64,000 nt of DNA from Pithys albifrons albifrons. Its lineage: Eukaryota > Chordata > Aves > Passeriformes > Thamnophilidae. The stretch covers positions 82,037,749 to 82,101,748 of the forward strand of contig NC_092497.1 of the NCBI RefSeq assembly GCF_047495875.1, read 5' to 3'. Both the position numbers and the translations under genes were made by a program. The notes beneath the pieces are model-generated. The model ran no database searches. It was not told where the DNA came from and saw nothing but the letters and a program-made list of their open reading frames with translations. Below, piece by piece: positions 58,101 through 64,000 of the stretch. Numbering within the stretch: position 1 is the stretch's first letter; each line of letters opens with the position of its first letter.

Positions 58101-59712
58101 GTCAAATATAACCAAAGTAATTGGAGCAGAATTACAGGGAATCCTGGGCCAAGGCTCAGAAATGAAACCAGAAGCTGTGTCTTTTCTCCATTGAATGTCA
58201 GATTATCTGGCTTGCAGCCAGAATGGCAAAATCATTGAAGAGGCCTGTCTGCATGGAGGGTCTTTCACAAGTGCATTGCAAATGTCAAGGTTGTATAAAT
58301 AACACCTGAAGGACTTTTTTACAAAAGATGTTACTGATTCCATAGGTTTTCTGTTGCTTTTCACAGTTAACAATGTTGCCAATAAGAATTCTACCAGGCT
58401 CAGATTTCAGACAAAGCACTGGGATAAAAAAATCTGAATGCACTCTCCAGAGTAAGTTCTTTTAATGACCTTGACAAGAAACATATGAGACACAATCTGC
58501 CATGTGCAGGTTAGAGCACTCTTGTGATGCACCAGTGCTCAGGGAAATGACAGAAGTTAATAGCAGCATTCAGATTTTGAACTGCTAAATTTAATTGATT
58601 TACTCTTTCGAAAAAAAGGCCTGCTGTGTTATGTGGTTGGACTGTCAAAGGAGTATAAAATGGCTTCCAAAAAAACCCACCAATTGCCAATCAAAGCTTT
58701 TTATTTGGACATAAACAGTAGAAATGCAGGCTAGGAATGTGCTACAATTAGTTGTTACTTGGTTGTACAGGGATTTTTTTTTAGCAGAATCTAAATACTG
58801 ACCACCCCAAAAAATATTTAAGTGCATCCCTTTCCTTACAATCTGAGAAATATTTCAAAACTATACAGCCAATTTTGTGCACTCTTCTCAGCTGCAGAGA
58901 TCTCGGATTGTTTGCTTAAGATGGGACTTCAGGAACAATTTTTTTACCTCTCTTTGGCTCTATAACCTAAGTGGGCATTGAACAACTCTGTGTCCAAGAG
59001 AGGTTCAAAAAAAGGCTGTCTTTGTTAAGAAGTTAGACCCTCAAAAAACATTTGAAAGCTTTAGAACTCAGAAATCCATCTATATGTCTAAAAGACCATA
59101 TAGACTAACCATGATAGTCATAAAATGTTTGAAAAACTTGTAAAATGCTGAAGAATCCCCTGTATTCCTAACACAGTAACTCTCTATCAGGTCCGAGTCA
59201 TCTTGCTGAATTGGTGTGCTTGGTTTTTACGAATGAAAAAACCTGGAGAAAATATAAAGCCCCTCTCCTGCAAGTACAGCTATTCCAAGCACCACCTGAG
59301 TGTCAACAGCATGGAGGTGAATGTCCTACCTGACCACCAGTCCAGCAATGGCAACTCGATCTACAGCTACCACGCGATGGATAGTCCATGCTGCCCCCAG
59401 AAGAATGATCTAGGCAGCAAGACCGGGAAGATTACTTGTCCCATCGCAGGAGATATTGAGCTTATTCAAAAGAAAGCTTTAATGGATACTATTCCAGTGA
59501 TTGTGAAGATCCTGGAGGAAGTTCAGTTCATAGCAACGCGATTCAGGAAACAAGATGAGGGTGAAGAGATCTGCAGTGAGTGGAAGTTTGCCGCTGCTGT
59601 GATAGACAGATTATGCCTGGTTGCATTTACTCTTTTTGCCATCATTTGCACGTTTACAATACTCATGTCTGCTCCAAATTTTATAGAAGCTGTTTCAAAG
59701 GATTTTGCATAA
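1405..59712 (+). CDS. CHRNA8: Neuronal nicotinic acetylcholine receptor subunit alpha-8 (whole gene, 10 coding exons)
   Basis: This is the full coding span; the exons are listed separately. The product is a ligand-gated cation channel subunit of the Cys-loop family, at the neuronal plasma membrane. The family forms pentamers gated by acetylcholine; avian alpha8 can form homomers or join alpha7. Seen in the sequence: exons of 79, 140, 45, 110, 80, 168, 195, 87, 110 and 522 nt joined by GT-AG introns in consistent phase, giving 511 residues. The Cys-loop is C158-C172, the vicinal cysteines are C220-C221, and TM1-TM4 lie near 239-262, 268-289, 304-325 and 479-497. It is alpha8 rather than alpha7 because segments such as [43 protein letters not shown] and [18 protein letters not shown] follow my recollection of chicken alpha8. 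Exon sizes match the CHRNA7 pattern. No frameshift or premature stop is seen. Confidence 0.96.
1484..6480 (+). other. Intron 1, first part
   Basis: Unique-looking intron sequence with no recognisable exon or complete mobile element. It contains T/G-rich low-complexity DNA at about 1515-1620 and 1790-1880, an A/T-rich tract near 3140-3180, and a TATTG pentanucleotide repeat listed separately. Confidence 0.6.
5296..5335 (+). repeat. (TATTG)8 microsatellite
   Basis: Eight uninterrupted copies of TATTG, in intron 1 of CHRNA8. Confidence 0.97.
6481..6853 (-). mobile_element. CR1 LINE 3' part (interrupted by ERV)
   Basis: The start (TCATAGACTGGTAGAATAAT, then TTGGCTGGAAGGAACC) is the usual antisense view of a CR1 3' end. 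Further on, phrases such as TGCTCCAGCAGCCTCTTATC and GTGGCCTACACTCGACTG follow the common CR1 3' UTR. It stops exactly where the ERV target duplication begins and appears to resume after it. It is diverged and older than the ERV. Confidence 0.8.
6854..7479 (-). repeat. 3' LTR of the intron-1 ERV
   Basis: Bounded by TGTCTTGG and CCATAACA on the + strand, that is TG...CA ends on either strand. A TATAAA-type box on the minus strand lies at 6974-6979. The copy at 9099 has the same length. Confidence 0.95.
7480..7495 (-). promoter_or_regulatory. Polypurine tract
   Basis: Directly next to the 3' LTR, the minus strand reads AATAAGGGGTGGAGAA and then the LTR start TGTTATGG. This is the usual site for plus-strand priming. 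Confidence 0.85.
7722..7952 (-). repeat. Internal direct repeat, copy 1
   Basis: Matches 8613-8844 at a constant offset of 891 bp, with about a quarter of positions changed. Shared landmarks are TGTTCAC, GAGCCAGGAACA, GCCAGTCCAGG, GGGCACATCA and AACAGCTTAC. The two copies flank the minisatellite. Confidence 0.88.
8141..8429. repeat. 17-bp minisatellite, 17 units, inside the ERV
   Basis: Exactly 289 bp in 17 units of 17 bp, all of the form YNGCCTCTCANGGCTCR with few variants. Units alternate mainly between CAGCCTCTCACGGCTCG and TGGCCTCTCACAGCTCA, suggesting that 34-bp dimers were also amplified. It lies in a C+G-rich stretch (about 8030-8560) with many CpGs. Since 17 is not a multiple of three, all three frames stay open by construction. 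Confidence 0.97.
8613..8844 (-). repeat. Internal direct repeat, copy 2
   Basis: Second copy of the roughly 230-bp internal ERV repeat. Near the middle one copy has gained and another lost a base, so any shared reading frame is only restored by chance. Confidence 0.88.
9076..9093 (-). promoter_or_regulatory. Primer-binding site, tRNA-Gly
   Basis: The + strand reads TTCCCGGCCAATGCACCA, which is the 3' 18 nt of vertebrate tRNA-Gly(GCC) including CCA, as I know it. It sits 5 nt inside the 5' LTR, the expected place for a reverse-transcription primer site. Confidence 0.93.
9099..9724 (-). repeat. 5' LTR of the intron-1 ERV
   Basis: 626 bp, nearly identical to 6854-7479. It is the 5' LTR in the element's own direction because the primer-binding site abuts it. 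A minus-strand TATAAA-type box lies at 9219-9224. A transcript from here would run antisense to CHRNA8, across the ERV. Confidence 0.95.
9730..9850 (-). mobile_element. Continuation of the interrupted CR1
   Basis: After the second target-site copy the text resumes with TTGTGCTGCCCTGGGGAGGC and later AGAGGAGGATGATGCTTAG. These resemble the next segment of the same antisense CR1 consensus (the lines about a stock phrase of the 3' UTR seen also near 15900-15985 in this window). The right end is approximate. Confidence 0.6.
9851..12477 (+). other. Intron 1, middle part
   Basis: No exon, RNA gene or clear mobile element recognised. Confidence 0.5.
12478..12716 (+). mobile_element. Truncated ERVK-like LTR (3' part)
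   Basis: The end GGTTAAACCACAACA, a run like GTATTGTGCATCACTT and a TTATTGTTATTATTG stretch follow the 3' half of a common avian ERVK LTR, in sense direction on the + strand. The 5' half is missing. It appears to be the same broad family as 57174-57799, which is in the opposite direction. Confidence 0.75.
12717..15849 (+). other. Intron 1, later part
   Basis: Nothing recognisable as an exon or named element; A/T-rich with a few short A runs (for example near 14712). Confidence 0.5.
15850..16640 (-). mobile_element. CR1 LINE fragment (end of reverse transcriptase plus 3' UTR)
   Basis: The minus strand at 16100-16300 translates to [20 protein letters not shown] and neighbours, the CR1 reverse-transcriptase C-terminal pattern (NLMKFN..KCKVLHLG). 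Further right, the antisense of the FADDTKLGG region is readable as GTATCAGCCACTCCTCCCAG and CAAACTTGCTCAGGCTGCAC. The copy is broken by stops and frameshifts. Ends are approximate. Confidence 0.88.
16641..19642 (+). other. Intron 1, last part
   Basis: No exon or mobile element recognised until the pyrimidine tract and acceptor of exon 2. Confidence 0.5.
19643..19782 (+). CDS. CHRNA8: CHRNA8 exon 2: N-terminal helix and first beta strand
   Basis: This 140-nt exon encodes residues 27 (split codon) to 73. It begins [19 protein letters not shown], the N-terminal amphipathic helix of alpha7-like subunits, and runs through [10 protein letters not shown] into the first strand ending LLQIIDV. N54-D-S56 is an N-glycosylation sequon, a site also present in alpha7. 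The acceptor is a pyrimidine tract ending CTCTAG and the donor is GTAAGT. The frame stays open well into intron 2, so the donor, not a stop, sets the end. It lies about 18 kb from exon 1. Confidence 0.97.
19783..22348 (+). other. Intron 2, first part
   Basis: No recognisable exon or mobile element. The exon 2 frame stays open past the donor to about 19995 but has no similarity to the receptor. Confidence 0.5.
22349..22970 (-). mobile_element. Solo LTR, same family as the intron-1 ERV
   Basis: 622 bp, very similar to the LTRs at 6854 and 9099, starting TGTCTTAG and ending CCATAACA. It is flanked by CTTAC on both sides (22344-22348 and 22971-22975), so it is a true separate insertion that lost its internal part by LTR recombination. 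It is antisense to CHRNA8 in intron 2. Confidence 0.95.
22971..30970 (+). other. Intron 2, middle part
   Basis: About 8 kb without a recognised exon or large element. A G/T-rich low-complexity stretch lies at about 24700-24775. Confidence 0.5.
30971..31590 (+). mobile_element. Solo LTR, diverged, sense orientation
   Basis: 620 bp, the reverse-oriented relative of the intron-1 ERV LTR: TGTTATGG at the left end, GAGACA at the right, with GTCAGCTGACTTGAGCTGGG and CTTCTAGCCAATAACA shared. ACATG flanks both ends (30966-30970 and 31591-31595). A TATAAA box is at 31443-31448 on the + strand. It is clearly older than the copies at 6854 and 22349, and the only full-length LTR here in the same direction as the gene. 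Confidence 0.92.
31591..33819 (+). other. Intron 2, last part
   Basis: No exon or mobile element recognised before the exon 3 acceptor. Confidence 0.5.
33820..33864 (+). CDS. CHRNA8: CHRNA8 exon 3 (45-nt exon, loop D tryptophan)
   Basis: This exon of exactly 15 codons encodes [15 protein letters not shown], residues 74-88. W85 corresponds to the conserved loop D tryptophan on the complementary face of the agonist site. The acceptor is TTGTTCAAAG and the donor is GTGAGT; both junctions are phase 0. The 45-nt size equals the homologous exon of CHRNA7. The upstream pyrimidine stretch is adequate but ends in a non-pyrimidine CAAAG, so this acceptor looks weaker than most others in the gene. Confidence 0.97.
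33865..35418 (+). other. Intron 3 (1,554 bp)
   Basis: GTGAGT donor, CAACAG acceptor. Contains a short TA/TG-rich tract near 34800-34845; otherwise nothing recognised. Confidence 0.8.
35419..35528 (+). CDS. CHRNA8: CHRNA8 exon 4: extracellular domain, loop A
   Basis: This 110-nt exon encodes residues 89-124 plus two bases of Ser125. It reads [17 protein letters not shown] and then [11 protein letters not shown]123 of the DILLYN motif is the loop A aromatic of the principal agonist face, and W116 is a conserved core residue. The acceptor is TTTGCCAACAG and the donor GTAAGC. Unlike chicken alpha7 as I recall it, which has an N-x-S sequon just before the EYPG motif, this exon has DQY there and so lacks that glycosylation site. 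Confidence 0.97.
36150..37010 (-). mobile_element. Old CR1-type LINE fragment in intron 4
   Basis: The antisense text includes phrases like AAATTTCATTAGCTCTGCTG, AAGAGTGAAGCACAGAGG and TTTATAAAAACCTTTCTTAT, which match the remembered 5' part of old CR1 copies (frequent in reptile genomes). It is strongly diverged, and the left edge is uncertain. Confidence 0.6.
37416..38042 (-). mobile_element. Solo LTR of a second family
   Basis: 627 bp from TGTGCTGGTTTAAAGG to GAACTAGGACA, flanked by CCGCT on both sides (37411-37415 and 38043-38047). The minus strand is sense: a TACATAAG box at 37775-37782 and an ATTAAA polyadenylation-type signal at 37488-37493 come in the right order. It is more G+C-rich than the neighbouring intron and not similar to the 6854 family. 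It resembles passerine ERVL-type LTRs (recollection). Confidence 0.9.
38508..38587 (+). CDS. CHRNA8: CHRNA8 exon 5: extracellular domain, loop E region
   Basis: This 80-nt exon completes Ser125 and encodes residues 126-151 plus one base of Gly152. It contains [20 protein letters not shown] followed by CQYIPPG. N141-Y-S143 is an N-glycosylation sequon. C146 is the extra cysteine before the Cys-loop that is also seen in alpha7. Q147 and I149 fall in loop E; alpha7 has Leu where I149 stands. The acceptor is TGTATTACAG and the donor GTAGGG. Confidence 0.97.
38588..39236 (+). other. Intron 5 (649 bp)
   Basis: The shortest intron; GTAGGG donor and CCACAG acceptor. No element recognised. Confidence 0.85.
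39237..39404 (+). CDS. CHRNA8: CHRNA8 exon 6: Cys-loop and loop B
   Basis: This 168-nt exon encodes residues 152 (split) to 207 plus one base of Gly208. It carries the family signature, the Cys-loop from C158 to C172 with exactly 13 residues between ([15 protein letters not shown]), including the FPF turn that contacts the membrane domain. W179 in GSWTHSGW is the loop B tryptophan that stacks on the agonist ammonium. The end ([14 protein letters not shown]) is the loop F region. The acceptor is TATCCACAG. The donor GTAAAT is the weakest-looking in the gene. Intron 5 before it is the shortest, 649 bp. Confidence 0.98.
40087..40159. repeat. Compound (TA)n(CA)n(TA)n microsatellite
   Basis: About 34 bp of alternating TA, then about 26 bp of alternating CA, then about 12 bp of TA, all in intron 6. 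Alternating purine-pyrimidine DNA can slip in length and may form Z-DNA or a cruciform. Confidence 0.95.
40816..41400 (-). mobile_element. Older solo LTR related to the intron-1 ERV family
   Basis: 585 bp from TGTCTTGGG to TTACCACA, flanked by GTGTA at 40811-40815 and 41401-41405. It shares the layout of the younger LTRs (C/T-rich left part, TTTATACAG box region, GCAGCAG-rich middle) but is well diverged and about 40 bp shorter. It is antisense to the gene. Confidence 0.88.
41767..41961 (+). CDS. CHRNA8: CHRNA8 exon 7: loop C, vicinal cysteines, TM1
   Basis: This 195-nt exon encodes residues 208 (split) to 272 plus one base of Gly273. Loop C reads [18 protein letters not shown], with the adjacent C220-C221 pair that defines an alpha subunit and the aromatic residues Y218 and Y225 that close over the agonist. 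TM1 follows at about 239-262 ([20 protein letters not shown] and four more hydrophobic residues). The exon ends in GEKISL, the inner end of TM2, where E268 and K269 are the -1' and 0' positions. The acceptor is CCCTCTCTAG and the donor GTAAGT. Confidence 0.98.
41962..43260 (+). other. Intron 7 (1,299 bp)
   Basis: GTAAGT donor and CCTGCAG acceptor. Nothing recognised inside. Confidence 0.85.
43261..43347 (+). CDS. CHRNA8: CHRNA8 exon 8: pore-lining TM2
   Basis: This 87-nt exon encodes residues 273 (split) to 301 plus one base of Ala302. It reads [20 protein letters not shown], the TM2 pore helix, which looks identical to alpha7. Pore positions are T275 (6'), L278 (9' gate), V282 (13'), L285 and L286 (16' and 17') and E289 (20'). 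Together with E268 in the previous exon this is the arrangement linked to high calcium permeability in alpha7, so alpha8 is inferred to share it. The acceptor is CTCCCTGCAG and the donor GTAAGT. Confidence 0.98.
43930..44700 (-). mobile_element. Old CR1-type LINE fragment in intron 8
   Basis: The antisense text has GGTGAAAACTGAGGCAAAGT near the left end and TATCAAGAAATTATTTCTGA near the right end, both phrases of the CR1 5' part as I remember it. It is strongly diverged; edges are approximate. Related sequence may continue at 45000-45250, beyond the AT-rich tract. Confidence 0.55.
43954..44013. repeat. Tandem duplication of 30 bp
   Basis: Two adjacent copies of CATAAGAGACATTGRTGGTG plus ten more bases, differing at a few positions, within the old CR1. 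Confidence 0.9.
44700..44935. repeat. AT-rich tract with TATA/ATAAT repeats
   Basis: About 235 bp almost free of G and C: first alternating TA and ACACAT, then many ATAAT/AATAT units. It probably grew by slippage, and assembly length here may be unreliable. Confidence 0.93.
46715..46781 (+). mobile_element. CR1 LINE 3' tip, sense
   Basis: AGATGAATGGTTGAACTCGA followed by TATTAGAGGTATTTTCAG and the terminal ATGATTCTATGGTTCTATG is the typical CR1 3' end with its octamer-like repeats. A very short 5'-truncated copy in intron 8. Confidence 0.88.
53741..53850 (+). CDS. CHRNA8: CHRNA8 exon 9: TM3
   Basis: This 110-nt exon completes Ala302 and encodes residues 303-338. TM3 spans about 304-325 ([20 protein letters not shown] then QF), followed by the HHHDP motif and GKMPKW at the start of the cytoplasmic loop. 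The acceptor is TTACTTGCAG and the donor GTAAGC. It follows the 10.4-kb intron 8. A short non-consensus retained-intron reading continues past the donor but soon stops. Confidence 0.97.
53851..59190 (+). other. Intron 9 (5,340 bp)
   Basis: GTAAGC donor and CTATCAG acceptor. Apart from the LTR at 57174-57799, nothing recognised. Short repeats of TGGATATTG lie near 55540-55580. Confidence 0.8.
57174..57799 (-). mobile_element. ERVK-like solo LTR
   Basis: Left end TGTTGTAGTTTAAACCCAGC and the right part (GTGTTATCAACATTATTCTC, then ACCAGCTACTAGG, ending CCAGGATA) follow the common avian ERVK LTR, with the minus strand as sense. An A-rich tandem stretch (ATAATAACAACAA units) lies at about 57350-57417. 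The terminal CA has become TA, and no matching target duplication is seen (CAGGAC left, ATGATG right). An old insertion, antisense to CHRNA8. Confidence 0.85.
59191..59712 (+). CDS. CHRNA8: CHRNA8 exon 10: cytoplasmic loop, MA helix, TM4, stop
   Basis: This exon has 522 coding nucleotides, residues 339-511, and the TAA stop at 59710-59712. It starts [20 protein letters not shown], continues through a variable, poorly conserved cytoplasmic segment rich in Ser, Asn and His (about 358-430), then the amphipathic MA helix (about 435-478, [20 protein letters not shown] onward). TM4 is about 479-497, and the protein ends [13 protein letters not shown]. The acceptor is TCTCTATCAG. An internal ATG-like in-frame start 12 nt downstream is not relevant. 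The variable loop is where alpha7 and alpha8 differ most, and its sequence here follows alpha8. Confidence 0.98.
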   Translation, partial: VRVILLNWCAWFLRMKKPGENIKPLSCKYSYSKHHLSVNSMEVNVLPDHQSSNGNSIYSYHAMDSPCCPQKNDLGSKTGKITCPIAGDIELIQKKALMDTIPVIVKILEEVQFIATRFRKQDEGEEICSEWKFAAAVIDRLCLVAFTLFAIICTFTILMSAPNFIEAVSKDFA

Positions 59713-60235
59713 GGTTTTCAAACATGAGCATGATAATTTAAAAGTGAATATTGCTAGCAACTTTGCTAGATAATTTAATTCAAATAGAGAAGTGTACTTA
59801 TATGTACTAACAAACACAGAAGGGGATGAAAATAATTTCAGGACATAATTATTCATTATGTTATTGATTGTAGTTACTGAATAGTAAACATGCTGAACTC
59901 TGTTACTTATTTCATAGATTAGTGCCACATGTCATGGTCTGTGATAAGTGATAGATAAGAATTCAAATCTACAATATATTTGTTACAAGCTAACACTAGT
60001 GTCAATGTGTTACAAGGAATTTTGAACTTTTAGATATTGTTAAATTAATTTAAATGATTATTGATGACTATAAGCTTTGCAGAGTGTTGTTGTTTTCAGC
60101 ATATTCATGTTTTATCATTTTTGTTTAGTGTAGTTGTGACATGCACTTCTCAGCTTTGAAATTCATATCGTCATAGTTTCATAGTGCTGTATATTGTATA
60201 TGAAAATAAACCATAATCATACTAGCTCATACTAG
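59713..60235 (+). other. CHRNA8: CHRNA8 3' UTR (shortest likely form)
   Basis: AT-rich sequence after the stop, up to the first good polyadenylation signal at 60205. The true end may lie further on. Confidence 0.55.
60205..60210 (+). terminator. Candidate polyadenylation signal AATAAA
   Basis: AATAAA about 490 nt after the stop, followed within 50 nt by T/G-rich DNA (GGAATGTTTTCTTGG). Other + strand AATAAA hexamers lie downstream, for example 62636-62641 and 63280-63285, so longer 3' ends are possible. Confidence 0.55.
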
Positions 60236-63200
60236 CAGAATAACTGGAATGTTTTCTTGGTCAATATGTTAACAGAATGTATCTTTTTAAAAAAGGTACC
60301 TTTTCTTTTTTATTTTTTAATTAAGGAATATTAGTCATGACATTGGAAAGAAAAATGATTCTCCATACTGACAATCAAATGTATCGCTGATGGTGTCTTC
60401 TTAGCTGTCTCACTGCTCAACTGTTTCTTGTCACCTTGAAACTCTAGTTAATATAAAATATTTCTGACCTTTTGGAAGACAGTTGCCAACCTAATGCTGA
60501 CTACTTCTGTGCAATTAGGGCAAAATCTTGGGTCCTATAATACATAGGAAATTGTTCACTGTCTTAATTGGGCTCAGATTTCATGTCTAGCCTGTACTAC
60601 CAAAGTAGTACTTCTTGAAAATTCTATTAGTACAGTCTCCTTTCCAATTTGGTTGGTAGGCTTTGTTAAAAGGAGTGTATAAAAGACTAATTTATTTTGC
60701 TAAAGTTTAATGTATCAATCTTTATTACCTATGTGCTGTTCCTAGGCACTCTGTATTATAATTATATGTTATTAAAACATAGTTGAATCATGCCACTTCC
60801 TGGAATATAAGGGGGAAAAAAAGCACTGTTCCCAATAGCAGCTTCTTTTCAGTCACTACTGTGGGTGGGAATGACACCTCTATTGGCATGATTTTATTTT
60901 CCCTACTGACGACAGCAGAGCTACGAAAGGATATGATCTGTGTAGATATCTTTTCTCTTGGGGTAATGACAGCCGTTGACTGTAAGGCTTTGAATGCACT
61001 CCACCACGCAAGTGATGATGGCATAAAAAGCAGTATATTGAGGGGAAACTCGTGTTTATGTAGGGATCTGAGGGGAAGGTTCCAGAACTGGGATGGGATT
61101 GGGTGGAATGTGTAACTAGGGTAAAGAGGGAACCAATAGGACAATGGTCACCAAAGGTGAGAAAATTAACCAGTGAGGGGCAGGGCTCAGGGCAAAGGCA
61201 GGAAAATGTCTGAGGGGGAAGAAGACAATATGGAGGGAATGACTAAGGGAAAAACAACAACAGGGAAGCCATTTTTGAAACTTTGGAGGGGGGTAACACT
61301 CTAACACTAAAACTGTAAAAACAGAAAGTAATTCCATCTGAAAGGTGGTGGTGAAGATGGTAGTTCTACAAATTGAAGAAATATAATGCTATTTTTTAAA
61401 GGATAAGGTTCCTGAGCTTTTCCATTATGACCTTCAATGAGTGGCAATAGCTGACTTTAAATACAGACTTCACTGTAATGAAGTTACCTCTGTAGCTGTA
61501 AGATTAGATCATCACACCAATGGATTTATTGCACCTCTTGAAGTTATGTTCAAAAAAGCACTTAAGAAGGTTGACCAAAGAAGGTCCTGACTCCAGTGAT
61601 TTTTTCATATTTCACTTAGCTTTGGTGGTTTCTTCAGCTCTGGGTGCATCTTCAAGTGGTAACAATGACTTGTAGTAAAAGCCTCTACTGAAAATTCTAT
61701 CCATATTTCAGAGTGATCCTCATAGGAGCATAACTACTCTAAGTAGCTCTTTCCAAGCTTGTGAAGGAAACTCCTATGATATCTTTCTCCTGCCCATTTT
61801 GTTGCTTCTGCTTACACAATTTGTCCTTTCTGAGGTACAGAATGTAATTCAAGAGTGGTTTGCCTAAAAGAAACATCTCAATGAACATCAGAATTAATCT
61901 GGGTGTTTGGATTAATTATACCAGGGTCCTCTCGTGGATGGCAGCTGAAATGCTTGTTTCATTTATCCTTTAGTTATGTGGACAACCAATAGATAAAAAG
62001 CCTGAGTATCCAACTATTTCTGCAACTTGCGATGCAGGATACTAAATGAACTTTGGACCACTTGTTCAAGGACCACTAATATTTTTGCTTGAAAAGCATT
62101 TTTGAAAATAATCCCCACTGACAGAGGAAAAGGTAGAAGTTCATATTCAAGCACACAGTCACAATAACTTAGCCTCCTAATGCAATGCATGCTTCCTTAT
62201 ATGAAACAAAAAGTTCTTGTATAACAGTATTTTTAAGTGGATGCATATATTTTAGGATTAGAAGGAGGATGGAAACTACCTGAAAACAACAGTGGAAAAT
62301 TAATTTAAATCACCCTTTGTAAAAAATAAAATCTAGTGTAAATAAAAGAATTCCATGTATAGATCAGTATTGTTAAATTTCCACGGCTGGGTTGTCTCTT
62401 TTACAAATGTCCTAAAACTAGAATTGTATTAGTGGTGTGCAGTTTGCAACTCTTTACACTGAACTAAAACTACTTACTGATTACATTTTCAAATCACATA
62501 TTAGGTAGATCCTGTTGATGCCCACCTGTCACTCAGCCTTTTGAAAGGTAATCACATTCTTACCACAGAATTTATGGAATGACCTAGTGTAAAAAAGCAC
62601 AGAAAAATGGTTACTGTCCATAGAGAACATTGCTGAATAAAGTGCCAGTGAATTTAAGATTTTTCTAGGAGCTATAGTACACTCGGAAAGACTGATACAT
62701 CCTGATTCACAGCTCTTCATGGCATCACCAGTTAGTGTCATGGTGTACTTAATTTCAAGAAAAGGGAAAAATTCCCAAATTGATTAGAAAAATTAAATGC
62801 CAACAAGAAACTAATCCATAATATCCTTTAGAAAATCCAAACACCTAAGGAAATATTACACAAGTAGTGCTGCTCTTACCACCCCCTGGTAACACAAGAA
62901 CATGATAGTAAAAGTTCTTCTGCATTTCCTCTTTCTGAGGGGCACCTTTTTTTCCAGGACTCATGGTAGATTTCTTCTATGAAGTTATTCAGGATAACAA
63001 GATGAGAATCTACTCTGGTTTATGCATCGAACATAACTGTAGTTATAATCAAAAATAATCTTAACTTTTACTCATGAGGTAACTCTGTTTATAGATATTC
63101 CCAAGACAATGTGGGTTTTTATTCTCATTAGAACATTTTTGTCTTGAAGCTTTTCTATTTTATCTGCCATCATTTGAAATACAGGTGCAAAACTTCCAAC

Positions 63201-64000
63201 AGTGAACATCAAATATTTACACGCTACAGTAAAACTATGAAGTTCTTGTATTGAACATTAACTTTTCAGTATTGACTATAATAAAGAAGTTGAGGATCAT
63301 GATCTAAACACATTATTTTAAATTACCATGTGCCTAGGAAAAGAGGATAGTATAAATCACAAAAATGTTAATGAAGAACAGGACTAATCTGGAATTTTAG
63401 ACAATACAAATGTCAAACACTGTGAAATGCCCAAATACTGTGAAATCCCCACAGAATGAATAGAGTCAAAACCAGCTGAAATCATTTTCCTTTGTGAGGC
63501 TTCTCTTGGCAGTATTTGGAAGTAAAATTTGAAACTGTAAAACACTTGATGAGTTTATCTCTGGGTTAAGAGATTGAGCTGAGCGATGATCTTTTGTCGG
63601 AAAGACTGCTTCCCAGAACTATACATCCAGTTTGGAATTATATGAAAACCAACAGTTTCTTGGTCTTTTTTTTTCCTTGATGACAAACAGATGAAGGGAG
63701 AAAGGATGTGAAGAATATGGAAGTCCAAGTTTCAATTTAAGTCAGAAAGCGTGTGCTCGAAACGCCATTTCCTTTTCTTTCCTATAGAATGAAATACAAT
63801 ATACTAAGGATCTACTTACACATGCTTTGCAGAAAGTGAGAGTAGAAGTGCATCTTGACTTTATATTTGATACCTCAGCCATTAAAGCTAGACTTCATCA
63901 CACTTGTCTTCTATCATTATTTCATGTGGTCTTCAGATCTCTGATTCCAGATCCTTGTCAAATCTGTAGGATCATACAAAAAAATTCACACTGTTTTTCT
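60236..64000 (+). other. Downstream region
   Basis: About 3.8 kb, AT-rich, without recognisable mobile elements or a second gene. It could be a long 3' UTR or intergenic DNA. Confidence 0.5.

Noticed and set aside
19643..59712. Gene is CHRNA7
   Set aside because: The variable segments (exon 2 first strand, exon 4, cytoplasmic loop in exon 10) follow alpha8, not alpha7, though pore and Cys-loop are shared.

Overview
This window is vertebrate nuclear DNA, almost certainly from a bird and probably a passerine. It is gene-sparse and intron-rich. It carries CR1 LINE fragments, including one with the typical repeated ATTCTATG-like 3' end, and several endogenous-retrovirus LTRs of the kinds that fill passerine genomes. 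Nothing in it looks bacterial, plasmid or exogenous viral.

One gene fills nearly the whole window on the + strand: the neuronal nicotinic acetylcholine receptor subunit alpha-8 (CHRNA8), the close paralogue of CHRNA7 that non-mammalian vertebrates keep and mammals lack. Ten coding exons can be placed: 1405-1483, 19643-19782, 33820-33864, 35419-35528, 38508-38587, 39237-39404, 41767-41961, 43261-43347, 53741-53850 and 59191-59712. All nine introns are GT-AG, the phases agree, and the total is 1536 nt, which is 511 residues plus a stop. Exons 2-10 are secure from protein similarity. Exon 1 (signal peptide) rests on an ATG, a hydrophobic run, a strong donor and the right phase, so it is good but less certain. 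The protein shows the N-terminal helix, the Cys-loop, the vicinal Cys pair of an alpha subunit, four membrane segments with an alpha7-type pore, and the large cytoplasmic loop.

Layout: 1-1404 upstream/5' region; 1484-19642 intron 1, with a complete short endogenous retrovirus (6854-9724) inserted in a CR1, an ERVK-like LTR fragment (12478-12716) and another CR1 (about 15850-16640); 19783-33819 intron 2, with two solo LTRs (22349-22970 and 30971-31590); 33865-43260 introns 3-7, with an old CR1, a solo LTR of a second family (37416-38042), a compound AT/CA microsatellite and an older solo LTR (40816-41400); 43348-53740 intron 8, with an old CR1, a long AT-rich tract and a CR1 3' end; 53851-59190 intron 9, with an ERVK-like LTR; 59713-64000 3' UTR and downstream DNA.

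The most notable non-gene structure is the ERV in intron 1. It has 626-bp LTRs differing at about nine positions, a 5-bp target duplication, a perfect 18-nt primer-binding site for tRNA-Gly, a polypurine tract, and only about 1.6 kb of internal DNA with no gag, pol or env. That internal DNA holds a minisatellite of exactly 17 units of 17 bp between two copies of a roughly 230-bp direct repeat. Related solo LTRs elsewhere in the gene each have their own 5-bp duplication.
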